A stretch of 63,652 bases of DNA. Origin: VRUE01 sp036406595 (GTDB lineage Bacteria; Actinomycetota; Thermoleophilia; Solirubrobacterales; 70-9). Every line of letters begins with the position of its first letter. The stretch's first letter is position 1. The notes beneath the pieces are model-generated. The model did not search any database, was not told the origin of the DNA, and saw nothing but the letters and a program-made list of their open reading frames with translations. The translations under genes and the position numbers were made by a program. Location: contig DASXAR010000027.1 in assembly GCA_036406595.1 (NCBI GenBank), positions 1-63,652 on the forward strand. Reading direction: 5' to 3'. This document shows, piece by piece, positions 26,110 through 34,731 of the stretch.

Positions 26110-26172
26110 GGAGGCCACCTCCGATATATCTGGAGGCTACCTCCGCTTTCGTAGTATACGGAGGATGCCTCC
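26110..26172. promoter_or_regulatory. Three tandem palindromic operators GGAGG-N3-CCTCC
   Basis: Three 13-bp perfect-arm palindromes, GGAGG-N3-CCTCC, lie at 26110-26122, 26132-26144 and 26160-26172 in the gap between the MFS and TetR genes. The spacers are CCA, CTA and ATG. Centres are 22 and 28 bp apart. The third copy contains the proposed TetR start codon. This is the expected layout for autoregulation by TetR and repression of the exporter. Confidence 0.8.
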
Positions 26173-26764
26173 GGTTAGTCAAGTGAAAACAGCAGATTCG
26201 ATCACGATCGCCGTTTCGCCCCGCCCCAAGCGAGCGGACGCGGCACGCAACTACGACAAGCTGCTCGCGGCGGCACGCGAGGCTTTCACCGACGACGGGG
26301 CCGACGCCTCGCTGGAGGGCATCGCCCGGCGCGCCGGCGTCGGGATCGGAACGCTTTACCGCAACTTCCCCACGCGCCAGGCTCTCCTCGAGGCCGTTTA
26401 CGTCGACGAGGTCGAGACGATCTGCCGCGCCGCCGGCGGGCTGGACGATCGCGAGCCGTGGGACGCCCTGGTCACGTGGCTGCGCAGCTTCTCCGACTAT
26501 GCCGCCACGAAGCGGGCGCTCGGCGCCGAGCTGATGTCCTACATGGACAAGGAAGCGGAGATGTTCACCCAGTGCCGCGGGTCGATCATCTCCGCCGGCG
26601 AGCCGCTGCTCGAGGCGGCCAGGCGGGCGGGCGTGGTGCGCCAGGACGTGGACATCGTCGACGTCGTCCGCATGGTGGGCGGAATCGCCACCATGCAGCA
26701 TGCCGACCCGGGCCAGGTCGATCGCATCCTCAACGTCGCGCTCGACGGCCTGCGTCCGCGTTAG
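26165..26764 (+). CDS. TetR-family repressor of the adjacent exporter
   Basis: 199 residues. The N-terminal helix-turn-helix is plain: KLLAAAREAFTDDGADASLE, then GIARRAGVGIGTLYRNFPTR (about 28-75), matching the TetR signature. The C-terminal part is an all-helical ligand-binding and dimerisation domain (AATKRALGAELMSYMDKEAEM). I choose ATG 26165, which lies inside the third palindrome; GTG 26183 is the next possibility. No ribosome site fits either well, and TAGTATAC just upstream could be a -10 element, so a leaderless message is plausible. It should repress itself and the exporter. Confidence 0.9.
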   Translation: MPPVSQVKTADSITIAVSPRPKRADAARNYDKLLAAAREAFTDDGADASLEGIARRAGVGIGTLYRNFPTRQALLEAVYVDEVETICRAAGGLDDREPWDALVTWLRSFSDYAATKRALGAELMSYMDKEAEMFTQCRGSIISAGEPLLEAARRAGVVRQDVDIVDVVRMVGGIATMQHADPGQVDRILNVALDGLRPR

Positions 26765-26765
26765 A

Positions 26766-26780
26766 TACCGCTACGGGGAT
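26766..26780 (-). repeat. 15-nt fragment identical to the 3' end of tRNA-Glu
   Basis: The plus-strand sequence TACCGCTACGGGGAT is identical to 42648-42662, the acceptor end of the intact tRNA-Glu gene, and in the same orientation. It begins two bases after the TetR stop codon. Because tRNA 3' ends are common integration sites, it may mark the outer end of an island. Confidence 0.5.
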
Positions 26781-26895
26781 CGGATCAGAGCCTCCTGATT
26801 TCGGCGTTCTACTGATGCGCCGCCGAGAAGTGGCGCCTACGGTGGGTGCGCACGGTCTAACGACCCACGCACGCGACCACGAAGCGAGGTGACAC

Positions 26896-27969
26896 ATGGC
26901 GGAGACGATGAAGGCGGCTGTGTTCGAGGGGCACGAGCGGATTGTCTTGGAGGAGAAGCCGATCCCCCGATGCGGGCCCAACGACGCGATCGTGAAGATC
27001 TCGCTGACCACGATCTGCGGCACGGACGTCCACATCTGGCGCGAGGAGTACCCGGTGGAGCAGGGGCGCATCGTCGGCCACGAGCCGGTTGGGACGATCC
27101 ACCAGCTCGGCGACGCGGTTTCCGGCTACGAGATCGGCGACCGGGTCCTGGTGGGTGCGATCACCCCCTGCGGCACCTGCTTCTACTGTCAGAACCACAA
27201 CGAGTCGCAGTGCTCGGGCCACGAGGACGAATGGAAAATGATCGGCGGCTGGCAGCTCGGCAACTCGATCGACGGCGTCCAGGCCGAGTACTTCCGCGTC
27301 CCCTACGCCCAGGCGAACCTCGCCAAGATCCCCGACGACCTGAGCGACGAGCAGTGCGTGCTGCTCGCCGACATCGCCTCCACCGGCATCTCGGCGGCGG
27401 AGACCGCCAATGTCCGAATCGGGCAGACCGTCGCCGTCTTCGCCCAGGGGCCGATCGGGCTTTGCGCGACGGCGGGGGCGCGACTGATGGGCGCCTCGCT
27501 GGTGATCGGCGTCGACCGCATCGCGGGGCGGCTGGAGCTCTCCCGGAAGATGGGCGCCGACGAGACGATCGACTTCACCGAAGAAGACCCGACGGCGGCG
27601 ATCAAGCGCCTCACGGGCGGGCGCGGCGTTGACGTCGCGATCGAGGCTCTGGGCACCCAGGAGACCTTCCAGGCGTGCCTCGACGCGACGCGGCCCGGCG
27701 GCATCGTGTCCAGCCTCGGCGTCTACGGCGGCAAGCTCGAGGTCCCGCTCGAGTCCTTCGTCTACGGGATCGGCGACAAGCAGATCCTGACCACGCTCTG
27801 CCCCGGCGGCAAGGAGCGGATGCGGGTGCTGATGGAGATGGTCCGCCACGGCAGGCTCGATCTCGGCCCGCTGATCACCCATCGCTTCTCGCTGGACCAG
27901 ATCGAGGACGCCTACGAACTCTTCGGCAACCAGCGCGAAGGCGTGGTCAAGGTCGGCCTGACCCCCTAG
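26896..27969 (+). CDS. Zinc-dependent alcohol dehydrogenase (medium-chain family)
   Basis: A 357-residue NAD(P)-dependent dehydrogenase. Catalytic zinc ligands are Cys in TTICGTDVH and His in IVGHEPVG; an Asp in LADIASTG is the third ligand, as in secondary alcohol dehydrogenases. The structural zinc lobe PCGTCFYCQNHNESQC has four cysteines. The nucleotide fold begins at VAVFAQGPIGLCATAGARLMGA. ATG 26896 follows a GAGGTG ribosome site. Overall it resembles the isopropanol/2,3-butanediol type of enzyme. It is convergent with the nine-gene operon and lies within the proposed tRNA-Glu island. Confidence 0.9.
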   Translation: MAETMKAAVFEGHERIVLEEKPIPRCGPNDAIVKISLTTICGTDVHIWREEYPVEQGRIVGHEPVGTIHQLGDAVSGYEIGDRVLVGAITPCGTCFYCQNHNESQCSGHEDEWKMIGGWQLGNSIDGVQAEYFRVPYAQANLAKIPDDLSDEQCVLLADIASTGISAAETANVRIGQTVAVFAQGPIGLCATAGARLMGASLVIGVDRIAGRLELSRKMGADETIDFTEEDPTAAIKRLTGGRGVDVAIEALGTQETFQACLDATRPGGIVSSLGVYGGKLEVPLESFVYGIGDKQILTTLCPGGKERMRVLMEMVRHGRLDLGPLITHRFSLDQIEDAYELFGNQREGVVKVGLTP

Positions 27970-28003
27970 CCGGCGCAGCATCCTCAGCCGGTCCGGGCCG
28001 CGC

Positions 28004-28936
28004 TTACAGGATTGCAATCGGATTGAGTGGTGATCCTGTGCCGCCGGTTATCCGCAGCGGCGCGGCGACGAACATGAAGTCCCAGCGGCGCGCTCGCTCG
28101 CAGACCGCCTTCAGATCCTCGAGGCGCAGGTAGTCCAGCAGGGGCATGCCCATGGCGTTCAACGCGAGAACATGGATCGGAAAACCCACGCCCTCGGTGG
28201 TGCTCGGGGCGGTGTCGTTGTTGCCATCGCAACCCAATGTCGCCACGCATCTCTCTGAGAGGAGGCTTGCGCAAGATGGGTGAAGGCCGGCCTTGGCGTT
28301 GGCCGGGTCCCACGGCTGGAGCGTTTCGAGGCGCTTCGCGTGGCCCGTCCTCACCAGCAGGACGTCTCCTTCTTCTACCGTCACGCCCTGCTCTCGCGCA
28401 GCTTCCTCCAGCTGCGCGGGAAAGATGTGCTCCCCGGGCTCGAGCCAGTCCACGCCTCGCAACCGGGGCACATCGAGCAGCACGCCACGACCCACCACGC
28501 CGTCCTTCATCACCTCGACCGTCTCGGCCGCCGCGCCGTCTTCCGTGATCGATTCGCTCGACCTGCCGTTATAGAGAGCTCCGTCGAAGTCGACGTGACA
28601 GAGCGCGTCGAGATGGCTGTGTGAGTCGTTGTGGTAGTCCACTCCGATGTAGTCCTTGGCGAAGGCGAGTCCCTCGCGGTGCTCCCGGCCGTCGAGCAAT
28701 GTCATGTGGTGATCGGCGGGCTCTGGATTGTCGAGCTCAGGCTCGGTGTTGAGCGGCCGGCTCAGGCTGACCGTTCGCCCGGTGCTGACCAGCCCGGCGG
28801 CGGCCGCAACCCTGTCGGGGGTCAGGTGGTTCAGGGTCCCTCGCTCGTCGTTCGGCCCCCAGCGGCCCCAATTCGAAACCCTCTCGAACAACTCACGGAA
28901 CTCGGCGTTCGCCATCTCGACGCGAGGTGCCGACAT
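28004..28936 (-). CDS. Cyclase family protein (kynurenine formamidase-like hydrolase)
   Basis: A 310-residue member of the cyclase superfamily (PF04199), whose members hydrolyse amide, lactone or similar bonds with a divalent metal. The metal-binding block is VDYHNDSHSHLDALCHV, a variant of H.GTH.D.P.H. Other family landmarks are GVLLDVPRLRGVDWL, EEGDVLLVRTGHAKR and CDGNNDTAPS. It is the last gene of the island operon; its ATG overlaps the epimerase stop (TGATG). In this setting of sugar oxidation, a lactonase-like role is possible but only inferred from context. Confidence 0.82.
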   Translation of the reverse strand: MSAPRVEMANAEFRELFERVSNWGRWGPNDERGTLNHLTPDRVAAAAGLVSTGRTVSLSRPLNTEPELDNPEPADHHMTLLDGREHREGLAFAKDYIGVDYHNDSHSHLDALCHVDFDGALYNGRSSESITEDGAAAETVEVMKDGVVGRGVLLDVPRLRGVDWLEPGEHIFPAQLEEAAREQGVTVEEGDVLLVRTGHAKRLETLQPWDPANAKAGLHPSCASLLSERCVATLGCDGNNDTAPSTTEGVGFPIHVLALNAMGMPLLDYLRLEDLKAVCERARRWDFMFVAAPLRITGGTGSPLNPIAIL

Positions 28937-29871
28937 CAGCCCGAGACCGTCACGGAGAAGATCGCTTCGTGGCTCTCGCCCGGCTCGATCAGCTTCAGGT
29001 CCTGCCCGCTGACCAGCGCGTTGGTCGGCGCGGTCATCGGCTCGAAGGCGATCACGTTGTCATCGTTAGGGGCGTAAACCTGTGCGTATGGGTATCCGCG
29101 GTCGAAGGAGACCTCGATCCGCCGTCCCCCTCCTTCGAGGGCAAACGGCTCGACCGGGGCCGCGAACCCGTCGTCGAAGGTCCTCTCACCGAGCGGGCCG
29201 TCAGGCACATCGACGCTCTCGAGCTCGCCGACGGGAAGCTGCTCGGAGTCGAGCACTACCCGTTCGCTCACCGGCATCTCGACGATCCAGGCACTACGCT
29301 CGACGCCCGGCAGGCGGAAATAGGGGTGATAGCCGAATGAGATCGGCACCGCCACGTCGCCCGAAGCGTGGACCATCGTCGTGATCGTCAGCGTCTGATC
29401 CGCGATTCGGGCATCAATTCGCAGTTGATGCGGAAAGGGGAAGACGGCCATCAGGTCCTCGTGCTCGTCGAAGTCGAACTCGGCGGCGAGCCGCGGCCCG
29501 TCCGGAGTGTCCTCGTGCCGTTCGACGCTCCAGCCGCGGGCCGCGGCAAGCAGCCCGTGGATCGGCAACCCGTTGGGGTCCAGGCTGATCAGTTCGGGGC
29601 GGGCGGACAGGTCGACCTCCCGGCCGGCGGTCGAGAGATGTCTTCTGGCGACGCGGTTCGCCCACGGGTGCAGAAGAGGGATGCCCATCGTCGAGCGGTC
29701 GGCCACGTAGGTGCGCAGGCCTCCGCGCTGGCCCAGCAGCTCCTCGCCCCGGTGACTGAGGGAGCAGCCGACCATCCCGGCCTCCGGGACGACGGCAAGC
29801 TCGATTCCGTCCGGGTCCGAGCTTCCAATCGTCAGCGCCTCGAAGCCATCCACGTCGCGACGGCCGATCAT
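28936..29871 (-). CDS. Aldose 1-epimerase-like protein
   Basis: A 311-residue beta-sandwich protein of the aldose epimerase/mutarotase family, which interconverts alpha and beta anomers of free sugars. Visible motifs include MGIPLLHPWANRVARRHL (the conserved Asn-Arg block), GLPIHGLLAA, ISFGYHPYFRLPG with the catalytic His, and a late Glu (IAFEPMTAPTNAL). ATG 29871 overlaps the NDH-2 stop (ATGA). Its place next to a GMC dehydrogenase and a GH15 hydrolase makes glucose a natural substrate, since anomer-specific enzymes benefit from a mutarotase. Confidence 0.87.
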   Translation of the reverse strand: MIGRRDVDGFEALTIGSSDPDGIELAVVPEAGMVGCSLSHRGEELLGQRGGLRTYVADRSTMGIPLLHPWANRVARRHLSTAGREVDLSARPELISLDPNGLPIHGLLAAARGWSVERHEDTPDGPRLAAEFDFDEHEDLMAVFPFPHQLRIDARIADQTLTITTMVHASGDVAVPISFGYHPYFRLPGVERSAWIVEMPVSERVVLDSEQLPVGELESVDVPDGPLGERTFDDGFAAPVEPFALEGGGRRIEVSFDRGYPYAQVYAPNDDNVIAFEPMTAPTNALVSGQDLKLIEPGESHEAIFSVTVSG

Positions 29872-31244
29872 CCCGCAGGCTCGGCCTCGCCGTTGTCGCT
29901 TTGCTCCTCGTCGGAGGCCAGCGAGAGAACGAAAGGTCGGCCTCCCGCCTCGTCGATGGCAACGCGGGCGACGACCTGCTGCTCGGTGATAGTGCGCTGC
30001 GGCCGGCCGTTCCCGATGAAGGTGAACGCCCAACGCGGAATTGTGGCCAGGCGGTTCTTGAAGCCGGTCAGGAACGCGAGGTGGACGAACAGCCACGCCA
30101 TCCATCCGAGAAAGCCGGAGAGGCGGATGCCCTTGAAGCTCACCACCGCGTTGAACCTGGAGATCGTCGCCATGCTGCCCAGGTCCCGATAGTGGAAGGG
30201 CATCGCCTCCCTTCCCTCCAACCGGCGGATGATCGTGTTCGAGGCGTGGAGCCCCTGCTGCATCGCCACCTCGGCCACGCCTGGCAGCTTGTCCAGGGAC
30301 ATCATGTCCCCGATCGCGAACACCTCGGGATGTCCCGGCAGCGTGCAATCGGCAAGCACGCTGACGCGTCCGGCCCGGTCCACATCGGCGCCGGTCGCCT
30401 CTCCGAGCATCCGAGCCAGTGGGGAGGCCTGGACGCCGGCGGCCCAGATCTTTGTCCGTGCGGGGATCCTGCGTTCCTCCTCGTCCTTTTTGACAACCAC
30501 TCCGGTCATCTCCACATCCGTGACGATGCTCGACATGTGCAGCTCGATTCCGAGGCGTTCGAGCTCCTTGGTCGCCTTGCCTGAAAGGCGGTCGCCGAAG
30601 GTCGCCAGAACCTCCTTGCCGCCGTCGAAGAGCAGGATCCTGGCGTTGCGGGAGTCGATCTCACGGAAGTCGTCCTTGAGCACTCGCCGCGACAGCTCCG
30701 CGATCTGACCCGCGATCTCGACGCCGGTCGGGCCGCCCCCGACCACGACGAAGGTGAGCCACTCGGCTCGCTTCTCGGGATCGTCCTCGAGCTCGGCCAT
30801 CTCGAACGCCCCGAGGATCCGGCCGCGAAGCTCGAGGGCGTCGTTGATGGTCTTCATGCCGGGCGCCCAGCGCGAGAACTCGTCATGACCGAAGTAGGAC
30901 TGGCCGGCGCCGGCGGCGAGTATGAGGCTGTCGTAGGCGATCTCAAACGGGGTCCCATCGGGGCGCGTCGCCGTCACTTTTCGAGCCTCGAGGTCGAGGC
31001 CGTTGACCTCGGCCAGCTCGACCTCGACGTTTCGCTGGCGTCGCAGCACGCTTCGGATCGGCGGGGCGATTTCGCCCTCCGAGAGGATCCCCGTGGCGAC
31101 CTGGTAGAGGAGCGGCTGAAAGAGATGGTGATTGTGGCGGTCGACGAGCGTCACCCGGACCGGGGCGCGGCCGAGTCTGCGCGCTGCGAACAAGCCTCCG
31201 AAGCCTCCGCCCACGATCACGACTCGATGGGACTCGGAGGCCAT
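29868..31244 (-). CDS. ndh: Type II NADH:quinone dehydrogenase (NDH-2)
   Basis: A 458-residue single-subunit flavoprotein that oxidises NADH and reduces quinone without pumping protons. FAD motif RVVIVGGGFGGLFAARRLG is at residues 7-25, and the second Rossmann motif LTFVVVGGGPTGVEIAGQIAEL is near 163-184. HHLFQPLLYQVATGILSEGEIAPPIR is the typical NDH-2 block, and a C-terminal helix-rich part (GFLGWMAWLFVHLAFLTGF) anchors it in the membrane. ATG 31244 lies 2 nt after the GMC stop. With cydAB in the same operon it can form a complete NADH to oxygen chain. Confidence 0.94.
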   Translation of the reverse strand: MASESHRVVIVGGGFGGLFAARRLGRAPVRVTLVDRHNHHLFQPLLYQVATGILSEGEIAPPIRSVLRRQRNVEVELAEVNGLDLEARKVTATRPDGTPFEIAYDSLILAAGAGQSYFGHDEFSRWAPGMKTINDALELRGRILGAFEMAELEDDPEKRAEWLTFVVVGGGPTGVEIAGQIAELSRRVLKDDFREIDSRNARILLFDGGKEVLATFGDRLSGKATKELERLGIELHMSSIVTDVEMTGVVVKKDEEERRIPARTKIWAAGVQASPLARMLGEATGADVDRAGRVSVLADCTLPGHPEVFAIGDMMSLDKLPGVAEVAMQQGLHASNTIIRRLEGREAMPFHYRDLGSMATISRFNAVVSFKGIRLSGFLGWMAWLFVHLAFLTGFKNRLATIPRWAFTFIGNGRPQRTITEQQVVARVAIDEAGGRPFVLSLASDEEQSDNGEAEPAG

Positions 31245-31246
31245 CG

Positions 31247-32818
31247 TCAGTCCGTTGGGCCTCCCTTTGCGCCCAGACGGTCGAGCAGGTGGTCCCCCAC
31301 CCGCAGGGCGTTGGCCATCGCCGTGAGAGCCGGGTTCACGGCGCCGATGCTGGGAAAGAAGCTGGTGTCCACGACGTAGAGATTGTCGAGCTCGTGGGCC
31401 TTGCAATTGACGTCGAGCACCGACTCCGCGGGGTCGGTGCCGAAACGGCAGGTCCCGGCCTGATGCGCGACGCCCGCCACCGGGATTTCGTTCTTCAGGT
31501 AGGCGTTGTGGGGGAGGAGGTGCTCCCCGTGCATGCCGATCTTTCCGAGCATCGACTTGAGCGTGCCGTAGAGCTCCTTCTTGGGCTTCTCGTTCGAGTA
31601 GCTGTAGCTGAGCCTGATCGAGCCGTCGTCGGTCAGCGTGACCCGGTTGTCCGGCCTCGGTAGGTCCTCGGTCGAGAGCCAGAAGTCGACGGCGTGCTCG
31701 GCGACCCTCTCCAGGGTCCACTCGGGGGCGAGCTTGGTCTCTCCGGGCTTCTCGCCGCGAAACATAGGTGCCTGGGACTTGCCGACCATCTGGATGTTGC
31801 CGAGTGGATGGTCGAAGTCCTCGCTGGCGAAGTAGTAGTCGTTGAGCCCCAGCGTCTTCTGAAAGATGGTCGGGTTCGGCTCCTTCGACAGCGCCAGCAC
31901 CGCCTGGCTGTTGTGGAACATGTAGTTGCGACCGACCTGATCCGAGCCGTTGGCCAGGCCCTCAGGGTGTTTGTCGTTCGCCGAGGCGAGTAGGAGCCTC
32001 GCAGAGTTGGCCGCACCGCAGGAGACGGCCACCATGTTGGCGCTGTATGCCTCGGTTTGCCCGTCACGGTCGACGACCACCCCGGTGACCTCGGTTCCCT
32101 CATCGTTGGTCTCGAGCTTCACCGCCGTCGCGTTGGTGAGCAGCGTGACGTTGTCGTGCTCGAGCGCGGGCCGGACCGCCAGCACCTCGGCATCCGACTT
32201 GGCATGCACCAGACAGGGAAAGCCGTCGCAGTTGTCGCAGCGAACGCAGGCGCTGTAGGGCATGTTCGACTCGTCGAGCATCACCCCGCAGGGGGCGTGG
32301 AATGGCCGGTGGCCGGCCGCGGCGAGGTCGTCGGAGAGCTGTTGGATTCGCGGCTCGTGGGAGACGGCAGGAAACGGGTAGGGAGCGCTGGCCGGCGGCT
32401 CAGTCGGGTCCTCACCCCGAGCCCCGTGGACCCTGTAGAGCTGCTCCGCCTGTGTGTAATAGGGCTCCATCTCCTCGTAGGAGATCGGCCAGGAGGGAGA
32501 GACACCGTCCTGGTGCTGGATCTCGCCGAAGTCCTCAGCCCGCAGCCTGTACAGCGCCGCCCCGTACAGCTTGGTCGCGCCGCCGACGAAGTAGTGCACC
32601 TGCGGTTCGAATGGCTTGTCCTGGGCGTCGTACCAGGTGTCTTCCGACTGATAGCGACCCTCGACGAAGACGTCCTGGGCCAGCCAGTTCTGCGGCTCGC
32701 GGCGGAGGAAGTCACCGCGCTCCAGCAACAGGACCTTCCTGCCGGACGGTGCGAGCCGATTCACCAACGTTCCACCACCGGCCCCACTGCCGATCACGAT
32801 CACGTCGTAGTCGCTCAT
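31247..32818 (-). CDS. GMC-family FAD oxidoreductase with four-cysteine loop
   Basis: A 523-residue flavoenzyme of the glucose-methanol-choline family, which oxidises alcohols or sugar hydroxyls. The FAD motif VIVIGSGAGGGTLVNRL is at residues 6-22. The catalytic His and Asn are in GVAHQAGTCRFG and SIGAVNPALTAMAN. Residues 191-202 form ACVRCDNCDGFPC, giving Cys191, 194, 197 and 202, suited to an iron-sulfur cluster or metal, as in some FAD glucose dehydrogenases. There is no export signal. ATG overlaps the GH15 stop (ATGA). Neighbouring mutarotase and glucosidase genes suggest a sugar substrate; the electron acceptor could be the quinone pool (inference). Confidence 0.9.
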   Translation of the reverse strand: MSDYDVIVIGSGAGGGTLVNRLAPSGRKVLLLERGDFLRREPQNWLAQDVFVEGRYQSEDTWYDAQDKPFEPQVHYFVGGATKLYGAALYRLRAEDFGEIQHQDGVSPSWPISYEEMEPYYTQAEQLYRVHGARGEDPTEPPASAPYPFPAVSHEPRIQQLSDDLAAAGHRPFHAPCGVMLDESNMPYSACVRCDNCDGFPCLVHAKSDAEVLAVRPALEHDNVTLLTNATAVKLETNDEGTEVTGVVVDRDGQTEAYSANMVAVSCGAANSARLLLASANDKHPEGLANGSDQVGRNYMFHNSQAVLALSKEPNPTIFQKTLGLNDYYFASEDFDHPLGNIQMVGKSQAPMFRGEKPGETKLAPEWTLERVAEHAVDFWLSTEDLPRPDNRVTLTDDGSIRLSYSYSNEKPKKELYGTLKSMLGKIGMHGEHLLPHNAYLKNEIPVAGVAHQAGTCRFGTDPAESVLDVNCKAHELDNLYVVDTSFFPSIGAVNPALTAMANALRVGDHLLDRLGAKGGPTD

Positions 32819-34731
32819 ACGTTGACCCCGAACTCCTTCAGCCGCTCGCTCATCACGATCCGGCCGGCGGCCTCGATCAGGGCAAGATGCGAGAACGCCT
32901 GGGGGAAGTTACCCAGGTGCCGCCCCGTGCTGGTGTCGAACTCCTCGGCAAAGAGCCCGAGCGGGGAGGCGACGCTGAGCAGCTTGTCCATCAGGTCGCG
33001 CGCCCGCTGGGTCTCGCCGATGATCGCCAGGCCCGAGACCAGCCAGAAGGAGCAGATCAGGAAGCTTCCCTCCTTCCCCGAAAGGCCATCGTCGGTTTCG
33101 CCGGTGACGTAGCGGAGCACGAAACCGTCCTCGGTGAGGTCGTCGGCAATCGCCAGCACGCTCTTGCGCAGTACTTCGTCATCACCAGGCAGGAAGCCGA
33201 AGATCGCGGCCAGCAGCGTGGAGGCGTCGAGGGCATCGGTGTCGTAGTGCTGGCGGAGGACGCCGTCGCGGACTCCGTTCTCGAGGATGTCGGCGCGGAT
33301 CTCCTCGGCGGTTTCACCCCACTCGGCCTGGAGGCTGGAGTCCCCGCGGATCTCCGCGAGCTTTGAGGCCCGGTCCAGGGCGACCCAACACATCAGCTTC
33401 GAAGAGACGTACTGCTGGGGGTCACCGCGCGCCTCCCAGATCCCCTGGTCGGGCTTCTTCCAGACGCTCGTGGCGCACTTCGCCTGAGCCTCGACGATCG
33501 GCCACAGCTTGCGCGGCAGGCGCTGGCTGCGCTGCGTGTGGAGCAGCATCGAGTCCAGGGCGGCTCCGAAGACATCGTTCTGGCGCTGGTCGAAGGCGCC
33601 ATTGCCGGTCCGCACCGGTGACGCCCCCGCGTAGCCGGAGAGGTCGTCCCGGGTCGACTCGGTCAGGTCCATGCGGCCGTCGATCCCGTACATGATCTGC
33701 AGCGCCCCATCGGCGTTCGGCTCGAGTTCGCCGATGAACTGCATGAACTCGTTGGCCTCCCAGTCAAGGTTGTGGTAATGCAGCGCCTGGAGGGTGAAGG
33801 TCGAATCCCTTATCCAGGTGAAGCGGTAGTCCCAGTTGCGTTCCCCGCCCGGAGTCTCGGGCAGCGAGGTCGTGAGCGCCGCGACGGTGGCTCCGGAGGG
33901 CATGTAGGTGAGACCCTTGATCGTCAGCGCCGAGCGCGCGATGGCCTCCCTGAAGCGGTGATCCGGCATGCGAGCCTTGGAGATCCAGCTGCGCCAGTAA
34001 TCTGTGGTCTCGCCCATCCGCGCCAGGGCGTCGTCCATGTCCTCCGGCGAGGCGAGTCCCTCCGACCAGGAGAGCGAACAGAAGGCGTGCTCGCCCTGCT
34101 GGAGCGTGTGCCGCGCCTGCGCTGTCTCCCCGTCCGCCCCGAGGGGGATGCTGCTGCGCAGCCTGACCGTCACCCCCGCACCGCCGGCGTCGGCGGTGTG
34201 GCGTCCCTGCAGCGACCACTCGGCCGGTGTCCGACCGTAGTCGAAGTCCGGCTCGCAGAGAAGCTCCATATCGACCGAGCCCTCCAGGCAGACCACCGTT
34301 CTCACGAGCAGGTGGTGCGCGTCCTCGTCGGTTGGCGCGCGTGTGTGCGGAGTGACCTCGTCCTCCCTCTGGGTCGGGCCGATGGTGAGCGCGTCACGGA
34401 CGATCGCCCACCCTGTGGGCGTGTGCCAGGTGGTGTTGAGGACGTTGGTGCCGGGCTCGTAGATCCGGGCGGCCGGCACGTTGATCCCGAAGGGGGCGAA
34501 GCGGAACGACCCCGCCTCGCGGTCGAGCAGCGTCCCGAAAATGCTCGGGGAGTCGAACCGCGGCACGCAGAGCCAGTCGACCGCTCCGTCGGGGGCGACA
34601 AGGGCGCCGGTGTGGCAGTTGGAAAGGAAGGCGTAGTCGGCGATCGGCGGGAACGGCGACGGCATCGCGGCGCTCTGGGGCATCCCCTTCTCGGCGGTTG
34701 CCGCCGGCGCCTTGCCGTCCGACGGGCTCAT
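32815..34731 (-). CDS. Glycoside hydrolase family 15 protein (glucoamylase/trehalase type)
   Basis: A 638-residue inverting glycosidase. The N-terminal beta domain begins IADYAFLSNCHTGALVAPDGAVDWLCVPRFDSP, the standard GH15 opening. The (alpha/alpha)6 barrel contains the catalytic-region blocks GGERNWDYRFTWIRDSTFTL and, later, the second general region KEGSFLICSFWLVSGLAIIG with its Glu. No signal peptide, so it acts inside the cell; bacterial members of this intracellular type cleave trehalose or short alpha-glucans to glucose. ATG 34731 overlaps the zwf stop (ATGA). It would feed glucose to the enzymes coded around it. Confidence 0.92.
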   Translation of the reverse strand: MSPSDGKAPAATAEKGMPQSAAMPSPFPPIADYAFLSNCHTGALVAPDGAVDWLCVPRFDSPSIFGTLLDREAGSFRFAPFGINVPAARIYEPGTNVLNTTWHTPTGWAIVRDALTIGPTQREDEVTPHTRAPTDEDAHHLLVRTVVCLEGSVDMELLCEPDFDYGRTPAEWSLQGRHTADAGGAGVTVRLRSSIPLGADGETAQARHTLQQGEHAFCSLSWSEGLASPEDMDDALARMGETTDYWRSWISKARMPDHRFREAIARSALTIKGLTYMPSGATVAALTTSLPETPGGERNWDYRFTWIRDSTFTLQALHYHNLDWEANEFMQFIGELEPNADGALQIMYGIDGRMDLTESTRDDLSGYAGASPVRTGNGAFDQRQNDVFGAALDSMLLHTQRSQRLPRKLWPIVEAQAKCATSVWKKPDQGIWEARGDPQQYVSSKLMCWVALDRASKLAEIRGDSSLQAEWGETAEEIRADILENGVRDGVLRQHYDTDALDASTLLAAIFGFLPGDDEVLRKSVLAIADDLTEDGFVLRYVTGETDDGLSGKEGSFLICSFWLVSGLAIIGETQRARDLMDKLLSVASPLGLFAEEFDTSTGRHLGNFPQAFSHLALIEAAGRIVMSERLKEFGVNV

